From Streptosporangium sp. NBC_01756 (GTDB lineage Bacteria; Actinomycetota; Actinomycetes; Streptosporangiales; Streptosporangiaceae), in assembly GCF_035917975.1 (NCBI RefSeq), contig NZ_CP109130.1:6572001-6636000 (forward strand): a stretch of 64,000 bases of DNA, in the 5' to 3' direction. Below the pieces are notes generated by a model. That model was not told the DNA's origin. It was given only the letters and a program-made list of their open reading frames with translations, and ran no database searches. The translations under genes and the position numbers were made by a program. Below, one piece after another: positions 41,248 through 50,600 of the stretch (position 1 is the first letter of the stretch; every line of letters starts with the position of its first letter).

Positions 41248-42470
41248 CACCGCACCTCCTCGATGCCCAGCAACGCGTCGTAGTCGCTGAGAGACCGCTG
41301 CTGGACGTCGGTGTCGGCGCCGCCGGCGGCCCTGGGCACGCGCGTGCCGCGCATCATCGCGGCGGCTTGTTCGTGCAGGGGGTCGGTGATGGTCTGATGG
41401 GCTGCCCAGCACCGCTCATGCCGAGCGACGAGCTGCCCGGCGCAGGTCACACTGACCTGACCCAGATCGGCGACGACCTCGACCAGCCGGCCGATCGCCG
41501 AAGGATGCACCGAGTAGTCACAGGAGGCGATCCGCACGTAATGGTCGCGCGGCAGCCGCGTCGAGGTGCGCCACCCGAGCGTCGGCGCGACCGGCGGCAA
41601 TGCCACCATCGCCGCCAGGTCCGCCTGCAGCCGGTCCACCGGCCGGCACTCGATCCGCCGATGATGCCGTGCGTTGGCCGTGGTCAGCCAGTGGGCGAGC
41701 TGGGCGTTGAAGTCGTGCGGGGAGACGAAGTCACGGCCGGGTAGAAACGAGGTTTCCAGGTAGCCGTTGGCTCGCTCCACCAGCCCCTTGGCCTCGGGGT
41801 CTGCGGGCTTGCACTGCACGATCTGGATGCCCAGGGTGCCGCGGAAGGCGTTGGCGTCGGCGGTCAGCTGCGGCTTTCCCTGCTTCCACTGGCCGATCGC
41901 GGACTCGTTGTCCCATACCAGTGTCTTGGGCACCGCACCCAGGTCCGACAGCAGCGCCCAGTGTCCGGCGAACAGATCACCGGACGTGCGAGACGGCAGC
42001 ATCCGGGCCATCAGCCACCGCGAATAGCCTGACACCATGACCAGTACCGGCGGGCCGGCCCGGTGCCCGGCACCGACCGGCACCTTCACCGGCGGGAACC
42101 ACAGGTCGCATTGGGCCAGTTCACCGGCCTGGTAGGTCGTCCGTGACGACGGGTCGACAGGCCTGTACTGAGGTCGCAGGATACGCACCCGCTCCTTGAG
42201 TACGGTGAGCGACCGCTGCCAGCCGATCCGTTCGGCGATCACTGTCGCGGGCATGTCCGGGAACTCCCGCAGGAGATTTCGGATCTGCGGCTCGGCCGCG
42301 TCCACGATTGATCCCTTGATCGTCCGCTGGTACTTCGGCGGTGCATCGGCCGCCAGCGCGCTTTTCACCGTGTTCTTCGAGATACCCATGCGCCGAGCGA
42401 TGGCTTTGATCGGCATCGTCTCAGCCCGGTGCAATCGGCGGATCTCCGCCCAGTCCTCCACCTTGATCAC
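41247..42470 (-). CDS. istA: IS21 transposase IstA
   Basis: 407 residues. The N-terminal helix-turn-helix is AEIRRLHRAETMPIKAIARRMGISKNTVK. The DDE catalytic core shows the first Asp in AQCDLWFP (about residue 122), the second in TLVWDNESAIGQW (about 183), and the Glu in KGLVERANGYLE (about 240). A C-terminal beta-rich DNA-binding region follows. All three acids are present, so it should be active. It cuts and joins element ends with IstB. Confidence 0.95.
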   Translation of the reverse strand: MIKVEDWAEIRRLHRAETMPIKAIARRMGISKNTVKSALAADAPPKYQRTIKGSIVDAAEPQIRNLLREFPDMPATVIAERIGWQRSLTVLKERVRILRPQYRPVDPSSRTTYQAGELAQCDLWFPPVKVPVGAGHRAGPPVLVMVSGYSRWLMARMLPSRTSGDLFAGHWALLSDLGAVPKTLVWDNESAIGQWKQGKPQLTADANAFRGTLGIQIVQCKPADPEAKGLVERANGYLETSFLPGRDFVSPHDFNAQLAHWLTTANARHHRRIECRPVDRLQADLAAMVALPPVAPTLGWRTSTRLPRDHYVRIASCDYSVHPSAIGRLVEVVADLGQVSVTCAGQLVARHERCWAAHQTITDPLHEQAAAMMRGTRVPRAAGGADTDVQQRSLSDYDALLGIEEVR

Positions 42471-42579
42471 CCTCCAGAATGACTACAAGGGGGTCAGTTT
42501 TCGGCCGTCGCCACAGGGTCAGTTTTCACCCGTCGTCGACACGACCTGCGGTTTCTCGCTCATCTGATGCAATTTCCGC

Positions 42580-42770
42580 CCCTCTCACCATCCACGCCTC
42601 ATCACTGGCTCTCGGGTCGGGCACGTAGCCGGGCCGGGAACACCTGCCAGGCGCGTTGTCCAGCACCAGGCCGGTCTCCTCGGCCAACTCGCGGACCGCC
42701 GGCTGGCCGGGTCCTCGCCGGCTCGGCGCCGGATTTGCGTCGTTCGCTGACAGCCCGCGGCCGCCATGAC
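42580..42770 (-). pseudogene. Nudix hydrolase remnant with frameshifts
   Basis: The minus strand encodes QPAVRELAEETGLVLDNA, carrying REL-EETGL of the Nudix box. An adjacent frame gives WQVFPA, and the first frame resumes with YVPDPRASDEAWMV, the sequence that normally follows. The compensating frame changes and lack of both termini mark a decayed gene. It lies immediately beside the IS21 right end. Confidence 0.6.
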
Positions 42771-42800
42771 GAAACCCTGTCCCTATTGAGGATCACTGCC

Positions 42801-43370
42801 TTGAGCTATGTCATACGTGAGTACAGCCCTGCGGACGAGACCTCGTGGCTACGGTGTCGAGCACTCTCCTTCTTGAGCACCGCCTACTTCGACGCCGTTT
42901 TCAACAGCAAGCCTGAAATCCCAGCTCCAGGTTTCGAGCTGATCGCGACGGAGGGACACGGGACCGTCATAGGGATCATGGACGTCACCATCGACGGTGC
43001 TCTGGCGACCATCGACACCATCGCAATCCACCCCGACCACCAGTACCAGGGCGTCGGCCGCGCTCTGCTCTCCAAAGCCCGCGCCCGCGTCAGCGCGCTT
43101 GGCGTGCCGACGCTCGACGCTTGGACCAGAGACGATCCGAGCACATTGCGCTGGTATCGGACCAACGGCTTCGCTGAGAGCGAGCACTACCTGCACGTCT
43201 ACGCAAACCACTACACCGAGGCCGGCGAACCGGACCGAGCCATCGGCGAACGACGACCAGGGCTACGGCCGATAGCGGTCTTCATGCACGCCGATCTGCG
43301 CGACGAGCAATCGATGCGTGAGCAGTTCACTCGCGTACACATTTGCCAGCGCTTCATGTTGGAGCTCTGA
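42801..43370 (+). CDS. GNAT-family N-acetyltransferase
   Basis: 189 residues if started at TTG 42801 (GAGGAT 9 bp upstream). Longer forms extend over the Nudix remnant and are unlikely. It begins SYVIREYSPADETSWLRCRALSFLSTAYFDAV. The acetyl-CoA site is IDTIAIHPDHQYQGVGRALLSKA (motif A with QGVGRAL), followed by DAWTRDDPSTLRWYRTNGF (motif B). It transfers acetyl to an unknown amine. It is cargo of the accessory island, probably acquired. Confidence 0.83.
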   Translation: MSYVIREYSPADETSWLRCRALSFLSTAYFDAVFNSKPEIPAPGFELIATEGHGTVIGIMDVTIDGALATIDTIAIHPDHQYQGVGRALLSKARARVSALGVPTLDAWTRDDPSTLRWYRTNGFAESEHYLHVYANHYTEAGEPDRAIGERRPGLRPIAVFMHADLRDEQSMREQFTRVHICQRFMLEL

Positions 43371-43764
43371 GGCACACTTTTTTTACTCCCGCCCGTGGGC
43401 GGACTCTGCACGGATTGCAAGGATCGAGGCGGGTGCGGTCCGCGCAGTCGGCGCCGGCGCCCATGCCCCCAGCCGATCAACGCGCCCGCGCACGACGGGC
43501 AGTTCACCTCACCTGTTCCTAATCGCCGCCCGATCTGGGGGGGCGTCTACCTCTACCGTGACCAAGAGTGCCTCCAGGCACACTCGCACGGCCCTTCCCG
43601 GGCTCGCCGTCAATCGAAACCGGGAGAGCCATTGCCATATGACGTGCGTCACTCAGAACACGGTCACCATGTCGCCCTGCCTCTAAACGATCAACCGAAA
43701 CGCCCCCATTGGGCTCGGACCGTCACCAATCCGCTACCCATTGGCTCGATTAACATGCGGCACG
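43371..43764. other. Intergenic stretch with no convincing gene
   Basis: 394 bp between convergent acetyltransferase genes. It has a T-tract (43378-43384) near a CCGCCCGTGGGCGG hairpin that could terminate transcription. A minus-strand snippet MNCPSCAGALIGWGHGRRRRLRG (43439-43507) resembles a zinc-ribbon end of a transposon-associated protein. Codon bias is poor in every frame. Confidence 0.5.
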
Positions 43765-44361
43765 CTACTTGCCAGGGTCAGTTGGTGCCGACTCGTCGTC
43801 TGCGACCCGGGCATGCAGGTGCATGTCATGCCATCCATCCTCATGGCGGAGCCCGCTGATCAAGGTGCCTTCCAGCGGGAAACCGAGCTTGTCCGCCACC
43901 CGGCACGAGGCGGGATTGGCGACCGAATGCTTCAGTTCCAGTCGATGGAATCCCGCCTTGAAAGCCCACTGCACTACCTGTGCACCGGCGCGGGCGGCAA
44001 CACCCTGGCCGCGGGCGGTCGGCAGGCTCCAGTAGGTGATCTGCGCGGCACCTTCGAAGAGATTGATGGCGCATAAAGAGACGCGTCCGACCACGTCGGC
44101 GGCACAGGTGACGGCCCAGCAAGCATCCTTTTCGGCGTGCCAGCGGTTGGGCCATTGACCGATCCAGGCCAGTGCCTCTTCCTGCGAAGTCATGGTCTGC
44201 CGGTGCCAGCGCTGGATGGCAGGGTCAGTGAACGCTCGGAGCGCGGCGGGCGCATCATCGGGAAGCCACGGCCTCAAGATTAGTTCGTCGGCATGGAGAA
44301 TCGGCTGGGCGTTCTTGCTGAGATGGCCGGCCGGGATGATCGGTGAGATGGAAAGCGGCAC
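43765..44361 (-). CDS. RimJ/RimL-type GNAT acetyltransferase
   Basis: 198 residues. It starts MPLSISPIIPAG, with the family core from LHADELILRPWLPDDAPAALRAFTDPAIQRW. The acetyl-CoA motif is ITYWSLPTARGQGVAARAGAQVVQWAF (ARGQGVA), and the C-terminus HRLELKHSVANPASCRVADKLGFPLEGTL is the acetyltransf_3 signature (N-x-x-S-x-x-V/LGF). Relatives modify ribosomal protein N-termini or small amines, including antibiotics. GC content is lower than in the flanks, in line with acquisition. Confidence 0.88.
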   Translation of the reverse strand: MPLSISPIIPAGHLSKNAQPILHADELILRPWLPDDAPAALRAFTDPAIQRWHRQTMTSQEEALAWIGQWPNRWHAEKDACWAVTCAADVVGRVSLCAINLFEGAAQITYWSLPTARGQGVAARAGAQVVQWAFKAGFHRLELKHSVANPASCRVADKLGFPLEGTLISGLRHEDGWHDMHLHARVADDESAPTDPGK

Positions 44362-44365
44362 CGTC

Positions 44366-44587
44366 CTATGGTGTCGTGAGATTGATCAAGGTGGAAGGCC
44401 CCGCTGCCGACAACTGGACGCCCAACGGATTCGTCCTCGCGCTGCCGTCATACACGAAAACGGACACCCGACCTTCGTATCCCATGCGTCCATCCGCACT
44501 CTCAACGACCAACAGTCCCAACTTCGTCCTCATCTTGAGGGGTGTGGAACACTCGGCCTTCTGGAGGAGGTCGGCCATTAATTCCAT
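44366..44587 (-). CDS. Possible 73-residue hypothetical protein
   Basis: The frame MELMADLLQKAEC ends 4 bp before the GNAT start on the same strand, so it could be co-transcribed. It includes RMGYEGRVSVFVYDGSARTNP. No known motif, and the ribosome-binding site is weak. Low confidence that it is expressed. Confidence 0.33.
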   Translation of the reverse strand: MELMADLLQKAECSTPLKMRTKLGLLVVESADGRMGYEGRVSVFVYDGSARTNPLGVQLSAAGPSTLINLTTP

Positions 44588-44777
44588 ACGCAGGCAGACC
44601 TCAGCCAGACGAACTCCGGTGTCGTCGCGCAGGAGGCACCGGCCAGGCAGGGCTGAACCGCCCGGGCTTCGATGGAGACCTTGGTCTGCCCTTGGTCTTA
44701 CGGATACCCATAGCCGGAATCCGGATGATCAGCCGCTGTGAGTGCCACCGACCTCATCGCGAAGGAAAGGTTCTGGC

Positions 44778-44876
44778 ATGATTCCCGACCCACATGACGA
44801 CCTACACGAGGCCGACTGGCGGCCCATCATTTACGGCCTCGATAGTGATGATCCACTGAACTTTTACGGTCCGTGA
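44778..44876 (+). CDS. Possible 32-residue acidic small protein
   Basis: The frame MIPDPHDDLHEADW is preceded by GAAGGAAAGG at good spacing (7 bp). The peptide is strongly acidic. No homologue recognised. The rest of 44588-45002 shows no other convincing gene. Confidence 0.35.
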   Translation: MIPDPHDDLHEADWRPIIYGLDSDDPLNFYGP

Positions 44877-45002
44877 CCGGTGCAAACAGTTGAGCCTCCT
44901 ATGGCCTGTGGGCCGCGGAGTCGAACGATTCTCCCGCGTCCCGCCCAATCAGCAGGCACCATGGGTTCCCCAGCATCCGCTCAACAGACCCGTGGAGGGA
45001 CC

Positions 45003-45503
45003 GTGCAAAAGGCCCTGTTCGGTGACAGCTCAACAGACGCAGAACCCATCGTCATGTCGCTGTACGCCGAGTATTATGACCTCATCTGGCAGGGCCTCAA
45101 ACGACACGAATTCCGTCGCCGCTTTCTGTCCGGTACACCTACAACCTGGTTCGTCTATCTCAACGCCCCTGTCAGCCGCCTGTGCGCGGTCATCGACCTG
45201 GGCCCAGCCATCGTGGACACCCCCGAGAAGGTCGCCGCAATCGCCGAGCGCACCCGGGTCGGCAACGGCGCAAGCGTGCTGGAGTATGTCCAAGACCTGG
45301 AGCAGGCGTACGCGATTCCGATTCTGTCCGTCCGCGAGTACAAGGGCCTGTCAGCCGACGATCTACGCGACCAGCTCGGCTCCTGGCACCCGCCGCAGAG
45401 CTACATGCGGCTACGCAACCCGGGAAACCTGGACATGCTGCGAATCTGCGAGAAGCTCATCGCAGAAGACCCCCTCCGGCAAGTGACCGTGCACCATCCG
45501 TAA
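45003..45503 (+). CDS. ASCH-domain (PUA-like) protein
   Basis: 166 residues from GTG 45003, with GGAGGGA 3 bp upstream. The pattern IVMSLYAEYYDLIWQGLKRHEFRRRF matches the ASCH/YqfB motif ('hsh.PEYhphIhsGhK.hEhRRR'), whose Lys and Arg line an RNA- or nucleotide-binding pocket. The C-terminal half, VLEYVQDLEQAYAIPILSVREYKGLSADDLR, follows the usual domain end. ASCH proteins include RNA-binding regulators and an N4-acetylcytidine amidohydrolase; which applies is unknown. It lies in the accessory island ahead of a truncated XRE gene. Confidence 0.75.
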   Translation: MQKALFGDSSTDAEPIVMSLYAEYYDLIWQGLKRHEFRRRFLSGTPTTWFVYLNAPVSRLCAVIDLGPAIVDTPEKVAAIAERTRVGNGASVLEYVQDLEQAYAIPILSVREYKGLSADDLRDQLGSWHPPQSYMRLRNPGNLDMLRICEKLIAEDPLRQVTVHHP

Positions 45504-45542
45504 GCGGGCGGTGCCCCGCGTGCGTTCGAGAGGTGAGGGCTT

Positions 45543-45971
45543 ATGGCCCGTACGGAACGCGACCGGGAACCGACGCCACTGCGCCGGGCCCGCCAAGCGC
45601 GGAACCGGACGTTGGAAGACGTTGTGGAGCAGATGGACCTCCACACCCGCGGAGGCCATTCGGGGGTGACGCCGAGCGTGGTGTCGGGCTGGGAGCTCGG
45701 TCGGCACACGACCAGCATCGGCCACCGCAAGACCCTGTGCGACATCTACGACCTGCCGGCAGACGTGCTGTTCGCCCATCAGGACGAGAGCCTCGGTCGG
45801 AAGTGCTTTCGTCGTGGCCGGCTGTCCACGGCCGTCACTGATCGTTCGCGGCCGGCCGTGCGGCTCCCGCGGCGACAATCAGGATCGCCGCGGGAACGCC
45901 GCAGGTCAGAGTCCTACGGGACGATCTCCATCTGCGCCATCATGCCGAGGGAGGAATGCTCAAGGAAGTGA
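45543..45971 (+). pseudogene. XRE-family regulator truncated after its DNA-binding domain
   Basis: The frame begins with a Cro/CI-type helix-turn-helix: PLRRARQARNRTLEDVVEQMDLHTRGGHSG, then TPSVVSGWELGRHTTSIGHRKTLCDIYDLPADVLFAHQDE. In relatives a large sensor part follows the 'VLFAHQDE' segment. Here the frame turns at about residue 85 into Arg/Ser/Pro-rich sequence and ends inside the opposite-strand multicopper oxidase gene. I read it as a 3'-truncated gene at the edge of the island, with the first 85 residues genuine. Confidence 0.62.
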
Positions 45972-47374
45972 CAGTGGTAGACGTACGTGCCGAGGTGGTC
46001 GGCGAAGGTCGCCTGCACGCGCATCTTCCCGTTCTCCGACACGTGCACGGTGTCCTTCAGCCCGGCGTCCTGCGGCAGGGGCTTGCCGCCGTCGCGCTCC
46101 AGCACCCGGAAGTTCGTCATGTGCAGGTGGAAGGTGTGCTGGACGCCGGGGATGGTGTCGGCGTTGGTGATGTTCCAGATCTCCGTGGTGCCCCGCTTGA
46201 TCTGGAAGTCGATCCGGTTCGGGTCGTACGGCTTGCCGTTGACCAGACCGACCGGCCCGGTGCCCGCCAGGTCGAAGCTCATCGCCACATCGCGCTCGAT
46301 CGTGGCGGCGGGCAGCGCGGGCAGCGGGCGCAGCGTGGCGGGCAGGCGGCTGAGGTCTATGGCCGGGCGCACCACGTCGAACCGCAGGACGGGGTCGCTC
46401 CCGTTGGAGAGCACCAGTTTGGTGCCGACGGGGTAGCGGGCGAAGTCGATCACGATCTCGGCCCGTTCCGCCGAGGAGAGCACCAGTTCGGTCAGGGGCA
46501 CCGGCGCGGGCAGCAGACCGCTGTCGGAGGCGATCTGCACCATCTCCTTGCCGCCGAGGTTCAGCCGGAAGACGTGCTCGTTGGCGGCGTTGAGCAGGCG
46601 GAACCGGTACTTGCGCGCGGCCACCGGGAAGTACGGCTGGATCTTGCCGTTGGCCAGGATGGTGGTGCGGTTCGCCGGGTCGTCGAAGAAGACCAGGCCG
46701 CCCTCCGCGTCGAACTGCGCGTCACGCAGCATGATCGGTACGTCGTACTTCCCCTGCGGCAGCGCGAGCCTGCTCTCGGCAGGGTCATCGATGAGGTAGA
46801 AGCCGTGCAGGCCGCGGTAGACATGCTCGGCCTCGGTGTGGTGGCTGTGGTCGTGGTACCACAGGGTCGCGCCCTGCTGGCGGTTCGGGTAGTCGTACAC
46901 CCGTGACTGGCCGGGCTGGATGACGTCCATGGGGTGACCGTCGCTGGCCGCGGGCACGTGGCCGCCGTGCAGGTGCACGTTCGCCTGCTCGGTCAGCTGG
47001 TTGACGTACGTCACCTTCACGGGGCGGCCGGTCCTGGCGCGGATGGTGGGCCCGACCAGTGAGCCGCCATAGGTCAGCACGGGCGTCTTGAGGCCGGGGA
47101 GGAGCTCGGCGGTCGAGGCCTGGATGGCGATCTTGTAGAGGTCCACGCCGGAGGCCGACTGCACCGGTTGGAGCACCGGCGGCACGGGCATCTGCTCGGT
47201 GAACGCCGTCACGGCCGGCCGCACCCCGGTGCCGGTGGCCCGCTGGCCGATGCGGTGGGGGTTGTGGATCGGATCCCGGTCCTCGGCGTCCACAGGGATC
47301 AGCCTGGTGAACGGCAGCGCCGTCGCACCGCCCAGTGTGGCACCGAGCACCAGCAATCGCCGTCGGTTCAGCAT
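45914..47374 (-). CDS. Exported multicopper oxidase (CotA/bilirubin-oxidase-like)
   Basis: 486 residues from ATG 47374 (MLNRRRLLVLGATLGGATALPF, a Tat-type NRRRLLVLG signal). The longer frame to 47608 is not native. Copper motifs: ANVHLHGGHVPA (about 150), TLWYHDHSHHTE (about 193), HTFHLHMTNFRVL, and the C-terminal YVYHCHFLEHSSLGMM with Cys, His and axial Met of the type 1 site. It oxidises phenols, bilirubin-like pigments or metal ions with O2. It is monocistronic and faces away from the S8 protease gene. Confidence 0.93.
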   Translation of the reverse strand: MLNRRRLLVLGATLGGATALPFTRLIPVDAEDRDPIHNPHRIGQRATGTGVRPAVTAFTEQMPVPPVLQPVQSASGVDLYKIAIQASTAELLPGLKTPVLTYGGSLVGPTIRARTGRPVKVTYVNQLTEQANVHLHGGHVPAASDGHPMDVIQPGQSRVYDYPNRQQGATLWYHDHSHHTEAEHVYRGLHGFYLIDDPAESRLALPQGKYDVPIMLRDAQFDAEGGLVFFDDPANRTTILANGKIQPYFPVAARKYRFRLLNAANEHVFRLNLGGKEMVQIASDSGLLPAPVPLTELVLSSAERAEIVIDFARYPVGTKLVLSNGSDPVLRFDVVRPAIDLSRLPATLRPLPALPAATIERDVAMSFDLAGTGPVGLVNGKPYDPNRIDFQIKRGTTEIWNITNADTIPGVQHTFHLHMTNFRVLERDGGKPLPQDAGLKDTVHVSENGKMRVQATFADHLGTYVYHCHFLEHSSLGMMAQMEIVP

Positions 47375-47651
47375 GCTTTCCCCAATCGATGACCGGCATG
47401 AAGCGGCCCCCGGGGTCCGCCGCGAGACCCGCCGCCGGCGAGACGTTCGCCACCAAGAACGTTGCACGTGGATCTCCGCGTGTCTTCCTCTAAATTGCTC
47501 ACCTAAATTGCTCACCGTTCGCTGTTTCTCGGCGTTCACCGGTGCGAAGCGAGTGAGCCGTAGGCCTCGGCAACCCCTCCGACAGACCGTGAAACAAATG
47601 CCGATCACCGGCCACTACCCAGTGATGTTTCCCCGATGATCGGAGAACCGG

Positions 47652-50600
47652 GTGCAGAGAACGACAAGGTGGGCCGGCGTCGCCGTGCTCACCGCGGCCC
47701 TGACCGTCCAGCCACAGGCGGTCGCGGAGGCAGGCGACCAGGCGGTGACCGGCGTGCGGACGGTCACACTGGTCACCGGCGACAAAGTGACGGTGACCGG
47801 CCCGACGAGCGCGATCGTCGAGCCGGGTGAGGGTAGGGAAAAGGTCACCTTCCTCACCGACGAAGCACGGGGGCAGCTCCGCGTCTTACCCGGCGACGCC
47901 GCGCCACTGGTTCGCGCCGGACGGCTGGACCCCCGGCTGTTCGACGTGACCGGGCTGCTGGAACTCGGATACGACGACAGCCGCAAGGAACTCCCCCTGC
48001 TCGTGACCGGGGCCTCCGGTCCCGCGCCGGCCGTCCGCGCGATGACCGGGTTCAGATCGCTGAGCGCGGTGCGGGGCTTCGCCGTACGGCAGCGCAGAGA
48101 CGACGCCGCGCGGACATGGCAGGCCCTCGCGGGCGGTACGGGGAAGGTCTGGCTCGACGGACGCCGGCGCGTCTCGCTCGACGTGAGCGTCAAACAGGTC
48201 GGCGCGCCGCAGGCGTGGGAGCGCGGACACACCGGCGCCGGCGTCAAAGTGGCGGTGCTCGACACCGGGATCGACGCGACCCATCCCGACCTCGCCGGGC
48301 GGGTCACGGCGCGGGCCGACTTCACCGAGGCCCAGGACGAACGCGACGTGATCGGGCACGGCACGCACGTGGCCTCCACCATCGCGGGCACCGGCGCCGC
48401 CTCAGGCGGCACGTACCGTGGCGTCGCGCCGGACGTGACGCTGCTGGACGGCAAGGTGTGCGAGTCGCTGTGGTGCACGGACTCGTCCATCCTGGCGGGC
48501 ATGCAGTGGGCGGCCGAACAGGGCGCGAGAATCGTCAACATGAGCCTCGGGTCCACCGACACCCCCGAACTCGACCCTCTGGAAGAGGCCGTGAAGACGC
48601 TCACCGAACGCTACGGCACTCTGTTCGTGGTGGCGGCCGGCAACTACGCCGCCGATCGCACGATCAGCTCGCCCGCCACCGCCGACGCCGCGCTCGCGGT
48701 CGGCGCGGTCAGCAAGTCGGGCGAGCAGGCCGACTTCGCCAGCCGCGGGCCGCGCGCCGGTGACGACGGCCTCAAGCCGGATATCACCGCCCCCGGCGTG
48801 GACATCACCGCGGCCCGTGGCAAGGACAGCCCCGGCGACGGCCCCTACGTCGCCATGTCCGGCACCTCCATGGCCACCCCGCACGTCACGGGCGTCGCCG
48901 CGCTGCTGGCCGGGGCGCACCCCGACTGGAAGGGCGGCACGCTCAAGGCGGCCCTCATGGGCACCGCCCGGCCGCTGCCGGGGATCGGGGTCTTCGCTCA
49001 GGGTGCGGGGCTCGTCGACGCCGCCCGCGGCACCGGCCAGGCCGTCACCGCCGAACCGCCCGGCCTCGGTTTCGGACGGCAGGCGTGGCCGCACGACGAC
49101 GACCGGCCGGCCAGTCAGAAGATCGTCTACCGCAACCACCAGCAGCAGCCGGTGACCCTCCGCCTGGAGGTGCGTGGCGACACGTCCTTCAGCGTCACGC
49201 CCGCCACGCTGGCCATCCCCGCGGGCGGGCAGGCCGAGGCCACCGTCACCTCCGACACCCGCGCCGGAGGGCCCGACGGCCTCCTCGGCGGGCACGTCGT
49301 CGCCACCGGCGACGGAGGGCTGAACCTCAGCACGCCGGTCGGGGTCAACAAGGAGGTGGAGAGCTACGACCTCACTCTCCGGCACACCGACAGGAACGGC
49401 CGGCCGGCCACCCAGACCTACACGACGCTGTACCGGCTGGACGCCGATCAGACGCCGATCGACCTGGAGGAGCCCGAGGGGCCGGTCACCCTGCGGTTGC
49501 CCAAGGGCAGATGGCAGATCAGGACCGTCATCGGCGACGATCAGAGCAGGACGCTCCTCGTCCACCCGGACCTCAGCCTGGACCGGTCGCAGACCGTGGA
49601 GGCCGACGCGCGGCTGGGCCGGCCGATCTCGCTGACGCTTCCCCGCGCCGACGCCGCCCCGCTGCTGGCCGAGATCGTCTACCAGTGGCAGGAAGCCGAC
49701 GGGACGCCGCGTAGCTGGGGCTGGCTCGCCGACTCCTACGACGGTGCGTTCACCGCCCAACTCGGCCCCGCCCGCGCCCATCCGGGCGTACGCACCAAGG
49801 TCGCCGGGCAGTGGGCCGCAGCCCGGACCGGCAGCCCGTACGCCTACCGCCTGACCTGGTTCCACACCGGAGGCATGGTCAACGGATTCGAGCGGCGCGT
49901 GGCCCAGCGCGACCTGGCCGCCATCCACACCGACTACGCCCGCCACCTGCCCGACGCGGAGGCCGAAGCGGCCAGCCGCGCCTGGCCGCGCGACGGCGCC
50001 ATCTTCTCCTACCTGTCGCAGACCACGTTCGGCACGCCGTTCAAGCAGGTCGAGTACGTCAACACCGACGACGGCATCCGCTGGCAGCGCTACCTGTTCG
50101 AGTATGCCCCCGACGGCCGGCTCAACCGCTTCGAGTCGCCCTTCGCGGTCTACCGGTCCGGGCGCACGTACCCGGAAGCGTGGAACCGCGGCGTCTTCTC
50201 GCCCGCCCTGCCCTGGGCGGGCGCGCCGGGACATGGCGGCGTCAGCCGCACCGGCGACGTCATCTCGACCGATCTGCTCATGTACGGCGACGCCAGAGGA
50301 TCGCTCGGCTACTCCTCCCGGGCCACGCAGCGGACCGCCCTCTACCGGGACGGCACCCTCGTGGGCGAGCAGCCGGAGATCGAGACGAGTTTCACCGTGC
50401 CCGCAGGGGAGGCCGCCTACCGCCTCGTCGTCGACACCGAGCGCGGGGCGCCCGCGACGCTGTCCACGCGCGTGTCCGGTGTGTGGACGTTCCGGTCCGG
50501 GCACGTCACGGGTGAGACGCCCGAGCGGCTGCCCGTGTCGGTCGTGCGCTTCGGCCCCGCCCTCGACAGCGAGAACTTCGCCCCGTCCGGGCGGCGCTTC

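Larger units (their letters stand above)
40361..42541 (-). mobile_element. IS21-family insertion sequence, complete
   Basis: 2181 bp bounded by TGTC...GACA ends. Each end carries two internal repeats of the type GAAttCTGACCC / GAAaaCTGACCCCCT: left at about 40374-40415, right at about 42490-42530 in inverse orientation. This is the multi-repeat terminus typical of IS21. A 5-bp direct duplication CGACC flanks it (40356-40360 and 42542-42546). It carries both istA and istB intact, so it is likely a recent and possibly active insertion. Confidence 0.9.

Noticed and set aside
43395-43859. 154-residue plus-strand ORF in the island
   Set aside because: Poor codon bias, no motif, overlaps the antisense GNAT gene end; treated as non-coding.
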